DNA of 64,000 bases from Hydractinia symbiolongicarpus (GCF_029227915.1 NC_079888.1:18146001-18210000); one strand, 5' to 3'; counted from the first letter of the stretch, positions 1-12,120 are shown. Notes: a model not told the origin generated them from the sequence alone. A program made the numbers and translations.

Positions 1-748
1 AATTTTTCTTTTATTAATTAAGCGTCACTGCTATGTCTCACTGCCGTACAACTTAACACCTCATACAACCTGTCTTTTACCTTATTCGACAATTGCTAGT
101 CAAAAAAAGAAATACCTCTCTAAACTGCTAGTAACACTTCTTTCAACACTCCTTTGCTACCCAGCATATAACCGATAAGTGAACAGAAGTTTTTCTAAAA
201 GAGCCACTGTTGGACATCATTAACGCTAGAAAACTTGTTGCCTACTATCTCACCTTTGCAACGCTTATGTACAAACTGAATGTAAGCTCTTAACCTTCAT
301 CCAACACCAATGCGCTTCTCATGAACCCATTACTTACAAGTCTGGCAAAAAATTAAGTTACTACAAACCCCTTTCCTTTACAATGTTTAACTATTCAAAT
401 AATTACACCAATCAGACCATACCCCATCGGTTGAAAGTCTTTTATTCATGTAACTCCAATGGGTAAAACATGTTATCTAAAATTACAGGTTGCTCTACGT
501 AGAATTTGGCAGTTTCTATTAAAAGCTCTATATTGATGCAGGGGTAGAATGCTTTGGTGCATCTTGAAGGTTACAGCTTTAATCTTTACCTAATGGCTTT
601 AGTCAAGTTTAGGTATCTCAGAGAATTGTGCACCCGAACGCTAACACTATATATGGAAATATTTTCACATCTGTATGATTTTATTAATAAGGATTCTACT
701 TTCACAGCTTACTTTATTTTAGGCTTGAAAAAATTTTTTTTCTTTTAG
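1..748. other. No gene seen; probable upstream intron
   Basis: AT-rich DNA with no convincing frame. It ends in a T-rich tract and an AG at 747-748 that serves as splice acceptor for the exon beginning at 749, so at least its 3' part is probably an intron of that gene. Confidence 0.4.
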
Positions 749-938
749 AAGTGAACATCGCCACGCTTTACTTTGTCAGCAAAAACAGAAGGAATTGATG
801 AGAAAAGAAGCATTTAAGAGTAAAGTGCAGGAAAGCCAAAATGCTGTAGCGCATGATTTGTCCTACCAAGAAATGGACAGTAAGCAACAACAAGCAAGAC
901 TGCTATATTTACGAACTTTTCGAGATCAAAATAAAATG
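749..938 (+). CDS. Internal exon of a coiled-coil protein gene
   Basis: An open frame starts at the second base after a pyrimidine tract plus AG at 748 and runs to a strong GTAAGT donor at 939. The peptide is charged and rich in Gln, Lys, Glu and Arg (it includes QQKQKELMRKEAF and YLRTFRDQNKM), a pattern typical of a long alpha-helical coiled coil. It joins in phase 0 to the terminal exon at 2092. The combined C-terminus resembles ciliary or centrosomal coiled-coil proteins in composition, but I do not recognise the family. The upstream exons lie outside the window. The 3' end of this exon is repeated in the following intron. Confidence 0.6.
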
Positions 939-1110
939 GTAAGTTAGAGTTTTCGCGTAACGCTATATTTACGAACTTTTCGAGATCAAAATACTATTAT
1001 TTTCGAAGTTTTCCAGATCAAAATGAAATGGTAAGTTAGAAATCTCGTCTAACGCTATATTTACGAATTTTTTGAGATTGAAATAAAATGGTAATTTAGA
1101 GTGATTTCTG
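902..1110. repeat. Three tandem copies of an exon end plus splice donor
   Basis: The last ~35 bases of the exon and the first ~20 of the intron recur at 961-1051 (with a ~30-bp insertion that repeats part of the unit) and again, more diverged, at 1053-1110. Each copy keeps the GATCAAAATAAAATGGTAAG-like junction or a variant (TGAAATGGTAAG, TAAAATGGTAAT). Confidence 0.75.
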
Positions 1111-2091
1111 TTACCTAAAGTGAAATAATTTTCGATAGAACTTATCTATTTTTTTTAAAATTAGAATTTTATTTTCGGAAGAACTAATTTTCGCAAGAAC
1201 TAATTAAGACGTAAAGTCCTTATTTATTACCGTTTTCTAAAGGTCTTTATGTAAGAAGTAGATAAAAATAAAGACTTCTGAAGTTGAAATTCACAATGTA
1301 TTATGTGTAGTTCTCGGTGAATCAGAAAAAAAATTAAAATTCCACGGAAATTAATTTTCACAAATTTTGCGAATAACGTGTTTCTTAATTATTTTCGCCT
1401 AAACTTATTTTCGCGAAATTGACAACTTACGAAAATGAATTTTTGCGAAAATTAAAATTGTATCTGCAGCCTACTCTCATAAACATTAGTGTGCGTCAAA
1501 AGATGTATTATTTTGTTATTGTCAATGTTTGAAATCACGAGTACTAACATGTATACTCCTGTAGCACCACATCGCTGCTCACGTGTCAAGAGAAAAATAA
1601 TAAATTAAAAAATGGTGCAAATTATATAAACATCACAAGATTTACCCCCTTCCCCAACGTCAGATTGACTTTTAGCGTACTCTTCTCGATTTGTAAGCCA
1701 CGCCTAATTTTTAACTCCATATACTGCACAGTTTTCCATAAAAAATTCTAAGTATCGGTGTTTAAACCGTATTGCATTACTGAACCTAACTTCTGGCCAA
1801 TCACTGCTTAAACGTTGAATCACTTGAGTAGTCCTAAAAAGACAATTTAATTCTGTTTTATATGAGAATGGATTTTGATATGGTAAAGTAAAGTTGAGGA
1901 ATTATGGCCAATTGCTTACAGTGTTTATATTACTACCATTTTAACACCGGTATGTGTCACTCGAAATCTAAGGATTAAATGTCTAAACTCACTCCATAAT
2001 AATATATCTGGTGTCACATTTGCTTTTATGGGTGAAAATTTAAAGAAGTGACATTTTCATTTTTTCACATTATTTTTTGTCTATCATTTAG

Positions 2092-2202
2092 TTGATGGAA
2101 AGCAGAGCTGCTCATTTGCGAGAGAAGCAAAATGAAGAAAACAGGAAAGAAAGAGAACTTCTAAAATACAACCCAATCAATTGGAGCAAAACGCTTGTAT
2201 GA
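2092..2202 (+). CDS. Terminal exon of the coiled-coil protein gene
   Basis: A T-rich tract and TTTAG end at 2091. The frame then reads 36 codons to TGA at 2200-2202. The peptide is a basic/acidic helix (AAHLREKQNEENRKERELL) ending in YNPINWSKTLV. The phase-0 junction with the exon ending at 938 gives one continuous helix, which supports the splice. The intron is about 1.15 kb. The conserved-looking C-terminal tail after the helix suggests a genuine protein end. Family not recognised. Confidence 0.6.
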   Translation: MMESRAAHLREKQNEENRKERELLKYNPINWSKTLV

Positions 2203-3625
2203 ATGACTAGATAAAAAAACAAATTCAAACAACAACTTATTTTTTGAGATATTTATTTTTTGAGATATTTATTTTTTGAGATATTTATTTATTTATTTGG
2301 TTATTTTTTTTGTTTTACATTATTTATGGCTGTAATTTTACTTTTCATTGACACGAAAAATACCTCCAACGTGATTTGCTAAGAGAAGGAACAGGTATAA
2401 TATTTTATTTTCTACATGAAAAAAATGGCTGCGCAAAATTTTCAGAAACCTGGGTAGAAAGAGAAAAAATAATGTATAATTTTAATAATACGGGCAAACT
2501 TTAGACAATCTCGCATACGATTTGTTTTTTTAATTTCATCTGTCTGTCTCTGATATGGTAGTGTGATTTTACTGTTCATAATTTTTCTGCGGCGACATCA
2601 ACATTAAAAAAATGACGTATGTATAATTATTTCAACTATATCTAGGAAACCAAGAATTTTTTTTATAAAAAAGGATTGTTAGCGTGTTTTTAAGCTCTAC
2701 ATAAAAGTTTTTTTTTCACGAAAGGTAACCTTTATTTTTGAAACATTTCCAGGACAATAATGTTGCATGAAATAGTTATCTTGAATCTTAAGTAGTTTCT
2801 GCGAAGAAGCAAGTTGGCTTCATATTAAACAGCTTGGAAAGTTGTTAATAAATCTTTTTTTATTTTCTATTTGCAATGTGTTTATTTAAGAGGTTATCAC
2901 GGTATGTGGTGATGTAAGTATGCTTTCACCTATCCAATTTGATATTTTAAACATATTGACATGAATATTATTACTTAGTTATCCTTATCATTCATACCAG
3001 CAATGATCCTGAGTATCTAATCAATGATGTCATAATTCTGCATAATTAGCTCAAGCTGTTTTATATAAAATCAACGTAGGAGGTAACTTTAATAATGATC
3101 ACGAATCTCAGAATAATGATTATTTACTAGTGCGTAGATTTATCAAAGCTTTCAAATAAAATGTTAATTCAACTGTACTGATCCACCCAAAAGTTTATAA
3201 AAATTGATTAGCATTGTGAAAGCTATTTGTAGCAAAGGAGAATGTTTTTATAGTGCAAAAATATAATGTATGCAGTATACATTATACAGTTTGTTTATGG
3301 AGTATATTGTAACAATATTATAATGTTATTGTTTATACTGATGACATTAAGTGGGGAATTATCGTAAATATTTTTATCAAATCAATTGGTGGCATCAATT
3401 ACGTATGTAACACTGCAGGATTTTGTAATATTTGTGTAGTATTGCTTATGAACTGTGGAAAAATGTCATTCAGTTCTACCGTTTGTCTTCTTTTTGTTCG
3501 CTCGTAATTGATATTAAGATCTCGAATGTTTAAGAGGATTTACCAAATAAAACAGACCGCCTGGATTATGGCGAGTGAAAAAGACAGTTTGAGAACAGAG
3601 GAAAACAAATGAACATGTTTCTACA
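2203..3625. other. No gene seen; 3' flank of the coiled-coil gene
   Basis: AT-rich. Holds short tandem copies of TTTTTTGAGATATTTA around 2240-2290 (probably 3' UTR) and an AATAAA at 2849. No coding frame supported. Confidence 0.4.
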
Positions 3626-3833
3626 TTGAATAATATAGATAATCTCTCGTCATGAACAAGCAAGTTTATTATAGGCTACGTTTCGAAAGCTACTCCTCTG
3701 ATCGACGGGCGATGATCGAAATCATTTTTGGCTAAATATAAGTTGAGGAGATAATTAGAGGATCGAAATCAACCAATCAGATTATAACAATTAAAGTCCT
3801 GAACTTTTTACGGACCTGGATGGAAAAACTAGG
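3626..3833. repeat. Left arm of ~205-bp inverted repeat
   Basis: Reverse-complement of 5518-5728 with moderate divergence; shared stretches include GATAATTAGAGGATCGAAAT and CCAATCAGAT. Homology may extend inward to about 3870. The two arms enclose the Penelope-like fragment. Confidence 0.7.
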
Positions 3834-4899
3834 TTAATTAAAATTTTCCATGTTCTAAAAGTTTGCTTTTTTTTACTTTTTGACTCAAACTAATTTGGCA
3901 TTTTCTAAATGTTGAATAAAATGAAATGACAACAACAATTTTAAAAATATTTAGCAAAAGATTTTCGGTATAAAACCATCATCAATAGATGAGAAATCAG
4001 ACATGCTACAAACATAAACAAGTTAATACGCAGTACAAACGATAAAATCGATATTGGCATAAAATATTTCTTATGACTGTGTATATATAGCATGCACACT
4101 GTAGCTACAGGTTCATCCTAAGCGTCAGAGAAAAACAAATGAAAATGTTTTTAAATATGAAACTATTGATTAGCGACAATTTCGACGATCACTTTTTGGA
4201 AGTTTTGAACAAGAAATGGATGTTTAGATTAGTTTTAGTGCCTGCACCGTTTATCAGAATTTACAGAGAAGCAAAATAAAAAGGTAACAAACAATTTTTA
4301 GAAATATTACTATTTACCTCTTTAACTATTATGCAGAAAAGCAGGCAGAGGGAGTAAGGGTGTTTTGTCGTAAGTGGACATCTTTTACAGAGAATTGTTT
4401 TTGTATTTCTTGTTGCTTTAGTTGTCTTTTTGAAGAGAGAAAAGAGCATTAAGGTGAAGTTTCACTTGTCATTTTTTCACGGAAACAGAAACAAAGAAGT
4501 GGTCACGTGAGCATGCGCACTATGTTTTTTCTGCTCCACGTTAAAGGTTTCTTGTTGCTTTTGTTCCCGGAAAAAGGTTGAAGCAAGTTCGACTTAACAA
4601 CGAGTCAATCAAATTAATATTGTTTTAGCAAGGTCAGCATTTTTTGTTTTTTTGATGATTTTTCATGTCCAAACTCTTTAAAAACATCCAGTTCAAGATG
4701 GCGTCGCATTGGCAAGAGACAGTAGCAGACATATGGAACCTTGAAAGAAGTTCTTAGTAGTTGTTTTTGTCTAATAAATTTTTCTGCTATTACTGAGAAG
4801 TTTTAATACTAGAAAATATCACAATGGGGAGAAGAATGTTAAGAAAGACGCGGACAGGTATGGACTTGGGGAGAGATAACGGAAAAAAGCCACAAAATT

Positions 4900-5355
4900 G
4901 TGCGGACGTTCTTTGTGGATGGCTCAGAACCAGCTAATAAGAACGGCGACGGGAAGGAACCGATAGCTACAGTGTGTATGCCATATATACCAGGGATAAG
5001 TAACATATTTCGTCGGGTATTAAAAGATAATAAAATAAAGCCAGTCTTTCATTTTAAAAACACGCTACGTAGTATACTTTTGCACTTAAAAATCAAAATA
5101 CGTCTAGAGAGTCAATGTAATATTGTCTACGAAATCTCGTGTAAAAAATATAATGCTGTTTCTGTCGATAAAACGAAAGAGATGTTCAAACAACGTGCAC
5201 AGCAAGACAAAAGGATTGTACGCGACGCTGATACAGACAAAAATGAGATTTCCACAATAGATGGAAGAATGAATATTATAGAAAGTAACAATAGAAAGAT
5301 CATATACCAAAGGTATGGTTGGACGGCAAGAAAGCTGAAAAAAAACCATACGTAG
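4900..5355 (+). pseudogene. Penelope-like retroelement fragment (RT end plus GIY-YIG-like region)
   Basis: A 151-codon frame. Its middle (about residues 28-75) matches the linker after the reverse transcriptase in Penelope-like elements: PYIPGISNIFRRVLKDNKI, then a TLRS-like motif. It is followed by IVYEISCKK, the usual entry to a GIY-YIG endonuclease, but the YIG-type residues are degenerate (AVSVDKTKE). Most of the RT is missing, so this is a remnant. Annotated starts in the frame are arbitrary; the true frame is an internal fragment. It sits between the inverted repeats at 3626-3833 and 5518-5728, consistent with one ~2.1-kb insertion. Confidence 0.6.
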
Positions 5356-5517
5356 TACAGGCAGATTAACTCAAATTTGCTATAATATGATTAAAATGTG
5401 AAATATGATAACTTACCCTCGGAAAGCGAACATTTAAGAAAAAACGAAAATTAATTTAAAGCAAAAGAACCGGAAATCGGACTTTTAGAAAAAGCAAAGA
5501 TTTTAAATTAATCTGTT

Positions 5518-5728
5518 GTTTTCATCCAGGCCTATAAAAAGTTAAAAAAGAAAATTACTTTAATTGCTATGATCTGATTGGTTAATTTCGATCCTCTAAT
5601 TATCTCCGTAATTAATAAATAGCCAAAGATGATTTCGGTCATTGCCTGTCGATGACAGCTGTAGCTGTCGAAAGGTACGCTAGAACAAGCTTGCTTATTC
5701 ATGACATGATAATATTTATATTATTCAA
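5518..5728. repeat. Right arm of ~205-bp inverted repeat
   Basis: Inverted partner of 3626-3833; ends in TTATATTATTCAA, the complement of the TTGAATAATATAG-type left end. Confidence 0.7.
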
Positions 5729-7813
5729 AGAGGAACAAAAGAGTAACGTTTGACTAACAAACTAAATAATCTCACTTCTTAAAAAGGTTGCTAATTTAAG
5801 AAGAAAAGGACGGTTTTTAGGGTAAACCTTTAGAACAACGTTGTTCCCAGGTCATATTATTTCTTTAATGATTTAACAGCTAAGGGGCAAAAAACAAACA
5901 AGCAGGTTATGTAACTAAGCATCTACGTTAGATTCAAGTCAGCGCATAGCCATAATAAAGAGAAACAATTAAAATCAGGTGCTTATAAATTTAGTTGAAG
6001 TTTAAAGAATAATTTAAAAAATGTTTCTTTACTACGTGCATAAAAAAATTAATAAATGTATATATAAAATAAATACAGTTTTTATACCTTAGCAAATTTG
6101 TTTTTATATTCACCCCACATTTGAGTGTTCTATTAACCGCCTCTTCCCTCACCTTTTCGGACATAAGCCAATTTATTATAGTATTTAGAATATAGCCGTT
6201 TTTTCAGAGAGGGTTAAAACACGTTGACCTCTAATTCTCCCGGCTCCAATGTCACGTGGACAACGTTTGATTACGGGAAAACACGGATGTTTCACGGTGA
6301 AATTCTTTCAGGAGAAACTTTGACTAACCAAGAAGTACAAATATATGAATTACAGTAAAGCTAAGTTGGCGAAAACTGACTTAAAACTACAATACGCCAG
6401 GTTAAAAGTTAGAAAACAATTATTTATTAAAATTTTAACCCTGATTTATGATTTATGATGACTGCGTAAATGGCGTGTTTTCCCCTTAAGCTATAACGGC
6501 ATCTTCCGAAACACTGGCCTGTGATTGGCAAGAGCATGATGTGATATTTGCCCTGGATTTCGAATCACTATTATATTGCATGTCGAACAACCATAAACAC
6601 AACATGTCAACTTTTGAGTGTTTTCGATTTGCAGGCTCATGTACGATAAACAGCTCGCCGCAGGCTTATTTGAGATTTACAATAACACACTTCTACGCAG
6701 ATGATTTTTACAAACCTTAATACAATGTTGTGACGCGACTTGAACAATAAAAACAACCACCACGCAGAAATGCTTTGTGACGTCAAACTGGGGTTGCAAA
6801 AAATTTGTAAACAAACAGAAGTATGTTTTCGTTTCGTCCTGCTTATATTTGCAATACACAAATGTTGACAAAAATTCAGGTAAGGAGTTTTTTTGCTGTA
6901 TTTCTAACTTTTTTTAAATGTATTTTCTACAATTTTGGTTACAACGAATAAATTTTTTTTAGCTTTTACTCAAAATGAGCAAGCATGTTCTGCAATATTT
7001 GCGTTTATGAAAAAATCCACGCTAAGGTCCGAAAAATCAGGAACACAGAGCATGCTGACGTCAGCAAAAAATAATTTTGATTACGATCGACTAGGATTTC
7101 GAATCTGGTGGCGTTTAAAATTGAATATAGTTCATAGTAGATTTGTATTTTAAGGAAATAGTATTGATAATTACTAAACTTTGGCGTTGCTTATAATTTG
7201 GAAAGAGTAGGTCAAATCTAACTCAGATGTTAAGAAGGAAGACTGTTTAATCTGTTGGAGTTAAGTTATTCCATACGTTTGATTTTTTGGGAAAAAAGAA
7301 GGTATCTTGAACTGCCTTGATGTCCAAACACACAACGATGCTTAAGTTACAGTACTTTGATTTCAATCTTATCATTTGTCAGTCATAACTACAAAGAATG
7401 AGAAGGGAAAACATGATCTGGTGTTTTATAAGTAAAAATTTTCATCTTTGCTCTAAAGAGTTTGTCTTTTTTCATTATTTTTTTTATCAATTACAGTCTC
7501 ACCTTAGACAAAGTCGTCAAAAAGTAAAAATGCCAGAGCATTCTCAATAAATTCTCAATAAACACAAGAAGGGGAAACGAAGAAATAAAATCAAAAAACT
7601 TTTAACATTTTTAATCTCGCCTACTTATATTTTATTATAGTATTTATTATTGTTTTTGTAAACAAATGTTGTTTGTGTCTTACAATATAATCAAGTTTAA
7701 AAGTCAACTTGAAGTTGGTTATACAGACACAAATATCTTAGAACAATTCAAGCACATTCAGCCTTATTAAAGAAGGCAAACGTTCTTAACAAAAATTCTG
7801 TTTGTTATTCAGC
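5729..7813. other. No gene seen; 5' flank of cytochrome b561
   Basis: Only short frames without recognisable features. A pyrimidine-rich tract ending in AG at 7812 just precedes the b561 start codon, so a 5' UTR splice acceptor (cis or trans) at that point is possible. Confidence 0.4.
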
Positions 7814-8204
7814 ATGACGTCGAATAGTTACATCGATATTCAATATCAAATGAATCCGTGTTACGACAATCCTGAAACGGAAACAAACGAAAAACAAGCA
7901 ATGCTTACGGATGGAAATTCGGGTTCACGTTACACGGAAGAATATTATAGCCCGGAACCATCCGACACGGAGGATTCTGTTAGTGTTTATAGTGAGATTT
8001 CCTCATCGAAAGAAACACTGAAAAGATTTAATCGTGTTTTTATTGTGTCTATGTTCGTGTTGGAATTATTTGGAATATGTTGTATTGTCATGGTAACATG
8101 TTGGATGGTATATTTTCATGGCGGTCTAGCATGGGACGGTACCAAAAGGGAATTCAACTGGCATCCCATATTCATGGTCGCTGGACTATTTTGCTATGCA
8201 AACG
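7814..8204 (+). CDS. CYB561: Cytochrome b561, exon 1
   Basis: Cytochrome b561 proteins carry electrons from ascorbate across membranes using two hemes held by four histidines in a six-helix protein. This exon gives a ~70-residue acidic, Ser/Glu-rich cytoplasmic N-terminus, transmembrane helix 1 (VFIVSMFVLELFGICCIVMV) and most of helix 2 with the signature NWHPIFM, whose His is the first heme ligand position. The start is the ATG at 7814; an upstream in-frame TTG is not needed. The exon ends CAAACG at 8204 before GTTAGT, phase 1. The four exons total 867 nt (288 residues), a little longer than typical because of the N-terminus. The symbol denotes the family; the exact paralogue is not resolved. 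Confidence 0.85.
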
Positions 8205-8542
8205 GTTAGTATGAAATTTGTTGAAAAAAGTTAGGGTAAGGCGTCCATTGTACGTGGTCTTTCTAACAGAAGCCCTGAAAACTTTATTTTGCGGACAAAC
8301 AAAGATGCTACCTTGTAAGACTTTCCTGCATTCTTTAACCCTTCCCCTTAACTCTTACTTGGGGGTTACTGATCACAGGAAAATAACACGTAACGAAAGT
8401 TCACTACGTTCGAAACATCTGCGTATGTATTTGTTTCACACCCATAGTATCCTAATTTATCTTTTTTACGTATAACTTCAAAAAGCCTTCTTTGCAATAT
8501 TTGTCAAGTATAAACTTTGCACACTTTTTTATAAGCAAAGTC

Positions 8543-8664
8543 TCTTTAACAATAGCCGTATCCCGTCTGTCTGTTCGTCTTCTTGTGTTTTTGTTACGGA
8601 AACACGTAATGCGATATACAAAGCACGTGCGACCCCGTGGTTTTTTCCACGGGTTAACGGCTAG
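8543..8664 (+). mobile_element. Helitron-like non-autonomous repeat, unit 1
   Basis: Begins TCTTTAACAATAGCCGTA and ends with the hairpin CCGTGG-TTTTTT-CCACGG followed by GTTAACGG and CTAG at 8661-8664. A TC start, a 3' hairpin and a terminal CTRR are the Helitron hallmarks. No terminal inverted repeat and no protein coding. Confidence 0.55.
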
Positions 8665-8855
8665 TCTTTAATAATAGCCGTTGTCTATCTGTCGTGCGTC
8701 AAAATGTTACAGAGAGTTGCGAGATAAAATGCGGTAAATTAGTAAGTAAGTAAGTAATTTATTACCGAGCCACCGACAATCGTTTTATAGAAACACGAAA
8801 TGTGATATATAAAGGACAGGCGCATCCGTGATTTTATCCATGGGTTGACGACTAG
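8665..8855 (+). mobile_element. Helitron-like non-autonomous repeat, unit 2
   Basis: Starts immediately after unit 1 with TCTTTAATAATAGCCG and ends CTAG at 8852-8855 behind an imperfect hairpin (CCGTGATTTTATCCATGG). A third start-like sequence (AATAATAGTAGTATTCTGTC) follows at 8864 without a recognisable end. A short GTAA repeat lies near 8740-8755. Confidence 0.5.
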
Positions 8856-10556
8856 TTTTTCAAATAATAGTAGTATTCTGTCTGTTTGTGCGCAACATAG
8901 TACCGAGCTTTTCGCCTTGCCGCGAAGTCCTTGAAAAAGCGGGATTCCCGACGGGTTTTTTACAGCACGGTACAACTTTTAACTCATAGCAACCATAATG
9001 GTAGGTATAAATAAAAATGCCGGAGAATCGCTAAAACATATATACAAATTTAAGAATCAGTCTGCCAGAAAAACGAACAAATGAATGCATGTTGATAATT
9101 TTAAATCCACTGCATTGAGTAACAAGCAGAACGACGTCGAATTTTTGTGATAGACTCTTCTTCTGAAGGAGAATAAACTTTGGTTGAAAAAATGTTTGAA
9201 AAATTTTTATACATACTTATTCGAATGTTTTGTTTTTAATAAATTAAGGCAAAGAAATTTCAAATCGAAGGTTTTCGTGTTTTACCAAAACCTGGTTTTT
9301 AAACCTTGCCACAAGTAAGTCTTTAAAAATAAATCCTAGATTTTTACAAACCCAAACAGAATGGCTATCAGTTAATAAATACAATTTAAACTGTTTCATC
9401 TATCACTTCCTAGAAATATTACCCTCGGTCAGTGTATTGCGGATGTTTCAGCAGGCAATGTTGTGGAAACTCAGCCTGCGCATGTCTAAACTCTTTTCTG
9501 AATTAGGACTGGGGCGAGATGCGTTAAGAATGAAATGAATTTTGCGCTAGCTAATTTTTTTATTTGGGGACAGTTTTATACCCATGAAATAGACTAAAAC
9601 ATCAAAATTTAGGTTTGATAATAAAATGTTTTTCTTTTATCAATAAAATTTTGAAAAAATTATAAATTTGGTAATTAGCTACCACAACAAGCTTGGACTT
9701 TTTGCGTTTTTTTTCAATGAGCTAAAACGTAAAAGTAGCAAAAGCAGCTTGGCTACAACAAAATTTTTATTTAATAATTTTTATTCTAAATGCAGTTAGG
9801 TAGCTAGCTACACCTTGTCGATGAGACAACAGTCTCCATATTTTGCAACGACAAAGTCAAGGATGTGTTTTCATTTAAACTGACAATGAATTTTCCAAAT
9901 TATACGTTTAATTATTCTACAAAAAAAATTAATGACATATTGTTTTACTTATACAGAAGAATAATAGGATGTATTCTGTGTTTAAACTTAGGGCACACAG
10001 ATGCAAGCTCTTCACATGCAGTGTGCGACACGGTTTACCTGTACCAGGCGCCCAGTCTGGTGTCACTATTAAATTTCGAACATTTCAATTAGGATGCAAA
10101 AATAACGATTCAAGAAAATTATGTACAGCAGGAATTTTCCACAGGCTAACGGATAGTCTTTAATACAGTAAACATTGTATTAAAATAGCATAAAAAAAGG
10201 ACTAAGAAATACTGAAATATTGAATTGAAATGCAGTTTCCTTTTGTAGTGACAAAGAAATAGATGCGATTTTAAAAGACAGTTTCGTTTTCTAAATTTTA
10301 TGTAAATATAATTTCATTTAAAAAGCTTCTGCTTTCCTGATTTTGAAAGTTAAACCTCGCCCTTAAAAATAATTCAAAATCTCGATCCTTTTAGCTTAAT
10401 GGTTGCAATTAAGATAACACTTTTCGTGAGCGTGAGAAACCCACATCAGTTGGACGTGCTTCGCAATTTTTTAATTATACCTACCCTTAGATTCAAGGAC
10501 AAAGTTGAAGTTACGGTTACAGTTAAAAGGTCTCATCTGTTTTCTTACTTTTTTAG

Positions 10557-10756
10557 CGGCTTTGACTTCATACGTTCTTCGAGGACATTCAGAAAGCATG
10601 GTTCATTATTTACATTTTCTCGTTTTAATGATGACATTCATTTTTGTCGTATTTGGTATGGTGAGCTCGCTTACTACACATACACGACTGACAGCAAAGT
10701 TTTACAGCTTCCATAGTTGGATGGGAGTGGCAATGCTAGTCTTGTTCGTAATACAG
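10557..10756 (+). CDS. CYB561: Cytochrome b561, exon 2
   Basis: Acceptor TTTTTTAG at 10556; phase 1 in, phase 0 out at ATACAG before GTATGT. Codes for the end of helix 2, helix 3 beginning MVHYLHFLVLMM (second heme-His position within HxxH), the loop, and the start of helix 4 with FYSFHSWMG (third heme-His; the HSW motif is highly conserved in the family). Joining to exon 1 restores CYANAALTSYV with no frame error. Confidence 0.87.
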
Positions 10757-10769
10757 GTATGTTTCTATA

Positions 10770-10890
10770 GTGATAGTCTTCGTCTGCCTGTTTCAATGCA
10801 AAATGGTACTGTAGTAGCGAGACACACAAAATGCGATAAATAAAGGACGGGTGAACCCGTGGATTAATTCGGGTCACCGACTAATTATTA
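10770..10890 (+). repeat. Helitron-like repeat fragment in intron 2
   Basis: Shares ACACAAAATGCGATAAATAAAGGACGGGT-type sequence, a CCCGTGG...TTCGGG 3' hairpin and GTCACCGACTAAT with the 8.5-8.9 kb units. The terminal CTAG has decayed to CTAA. Confidence 0.45.
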
Positions 10891-11654
10891 TAGAAAAGTC
10901 TTGTTGTATTGCAAATTTATTTGTCAATTAGAGATGTCTATGCGTTTGTCAAATTTAAAATAACCATTGTTAAAAATAACAGCCATGGTATTAATTACGG
11001 AAAATAAAAATTACTATTATTTATCAGGAAAGCTCTTCGCACACTAAGTACATCATCAGACTACAAACAAAAAACCAAATTTACATATATACAGATAAAA
11101 AGGTTTTGAGAAAAGCTCAAGGGACCTCATGTTACACGATTTCTGAATGTGCAATAATAATAATATCTAATTCATCGAATAAAGGTGTGAACTATCTAAT
11201 AAAAAATGTCTCTAATATTTTGCGTTTCCTATTATCAGATGCAGCTAACCTAAACACCCCCCAAGAAAAACATGTCCAGCTACAAGCAAAATGTGCTTCG
11301 CTGGCTCAGATTTTCCTTGAAGTTTGTCATGTTTAGCCCATGTAACACGAGAACAGGTTCTCTCATAGATTGTCAGAGATTTATAAGTGACACTATCCTT
11401 CGAAGAAAAAAGTGGCAAAACCAGCCACTTGTGTCCATTAAATTCGTAGTATGTCTATGAAATTTTTGATGGCGATAGAAGAAACATTCCAAATAATAAG
11501 CACTGATAGGGACAAATGCTTATAATAATTATACGTAGAGGAAATGCGAGCTAAAGCTGTTGACTGTATGAAATTCATCGTTATTGAAACAAAGACCTAG
11601 GCACAATAAAAAATTACATTTTAAGTCCTAAAATCTGCAGAATTTCATTTTTAG

Positions 11655-11809
11655 ATCGCCGTTGGGTTTATTGGTTTGTTTCCGAATTGTGAAAATACGA
11701 CGCGGAAGAAATATCTTAAATTTCAAATTTGGATATGTGTCTTGGTATTGTCTATCGGTATTGGTACCAGTCTTCTTGGAAATGCAGAGAAGTTAACTAA
11801 AAATTTTGC
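11655..11809 (+). CDS. CYB561: Cytochrome b561, exon 3
   Basis: Acceptor TTTTTAG at 11654, donor GC|GTAAGA at 11809/11810, phase 2 out. Codes for the second half of helix 4 (IAVGFIGLFP), a short loop and helix 5 (IWICVLVLSIGIGTSLLG) followed by NAEKL. Counting back from the conserved GTSLLG motif, the position that normally holds the fourth heme histidine is Gln (in KFQIW). Reading past the donor would meet a TAA at once and lose helix 6, so the splice to 13562 is preferred. Confidence 0.83.
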
Positions 11810-11969
11810 GTAAGACTTACTTAATATATCCGCCCCTTTTTAATCTTAAAAAGTGGTGATAAATTGTACTTTATTGTGATACAGTTAGAATAAGTTATAT
11901 GACATCCAAAACTATATGACGTCATTCACAGCTATATGACGTCATCAAGTCTACGATGTTATGGCATGT

Positions 11970-12120
11970 GTTAAAATTTGACAAAAATGACTACAACGTT
12001 TAGAGGTAAAAATAAAATAAAATTGCAGGTGACAAAAAATACTAAAAAATAGGTCCAGCAATATTTTTTAGCAAAAATGTTAAAAAGCAAAAAGCATATT
12101 TTAGATTTATTAACCCCACT
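11970..12120. other. Intron 3 of cytochrome b561, 5' portion
   Basis: Intron 3 runs 11810-13561. Near its start TATATGACGTCA-like words recur (11895-11950). No gene is supported apart from the small ORF at 12264. Confidence 0.5.

Larger units (their letters stand above)
8205..10556. other. Intron 1 of cytochrome b561
   Basis: Spans GTTAGT at 8205 to TTTTTTAG at 10556. Contains two Helitron-like repeats (8543-8855) and otherwise AT-rich sequence with no supported gene. Confidence 0.8.
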
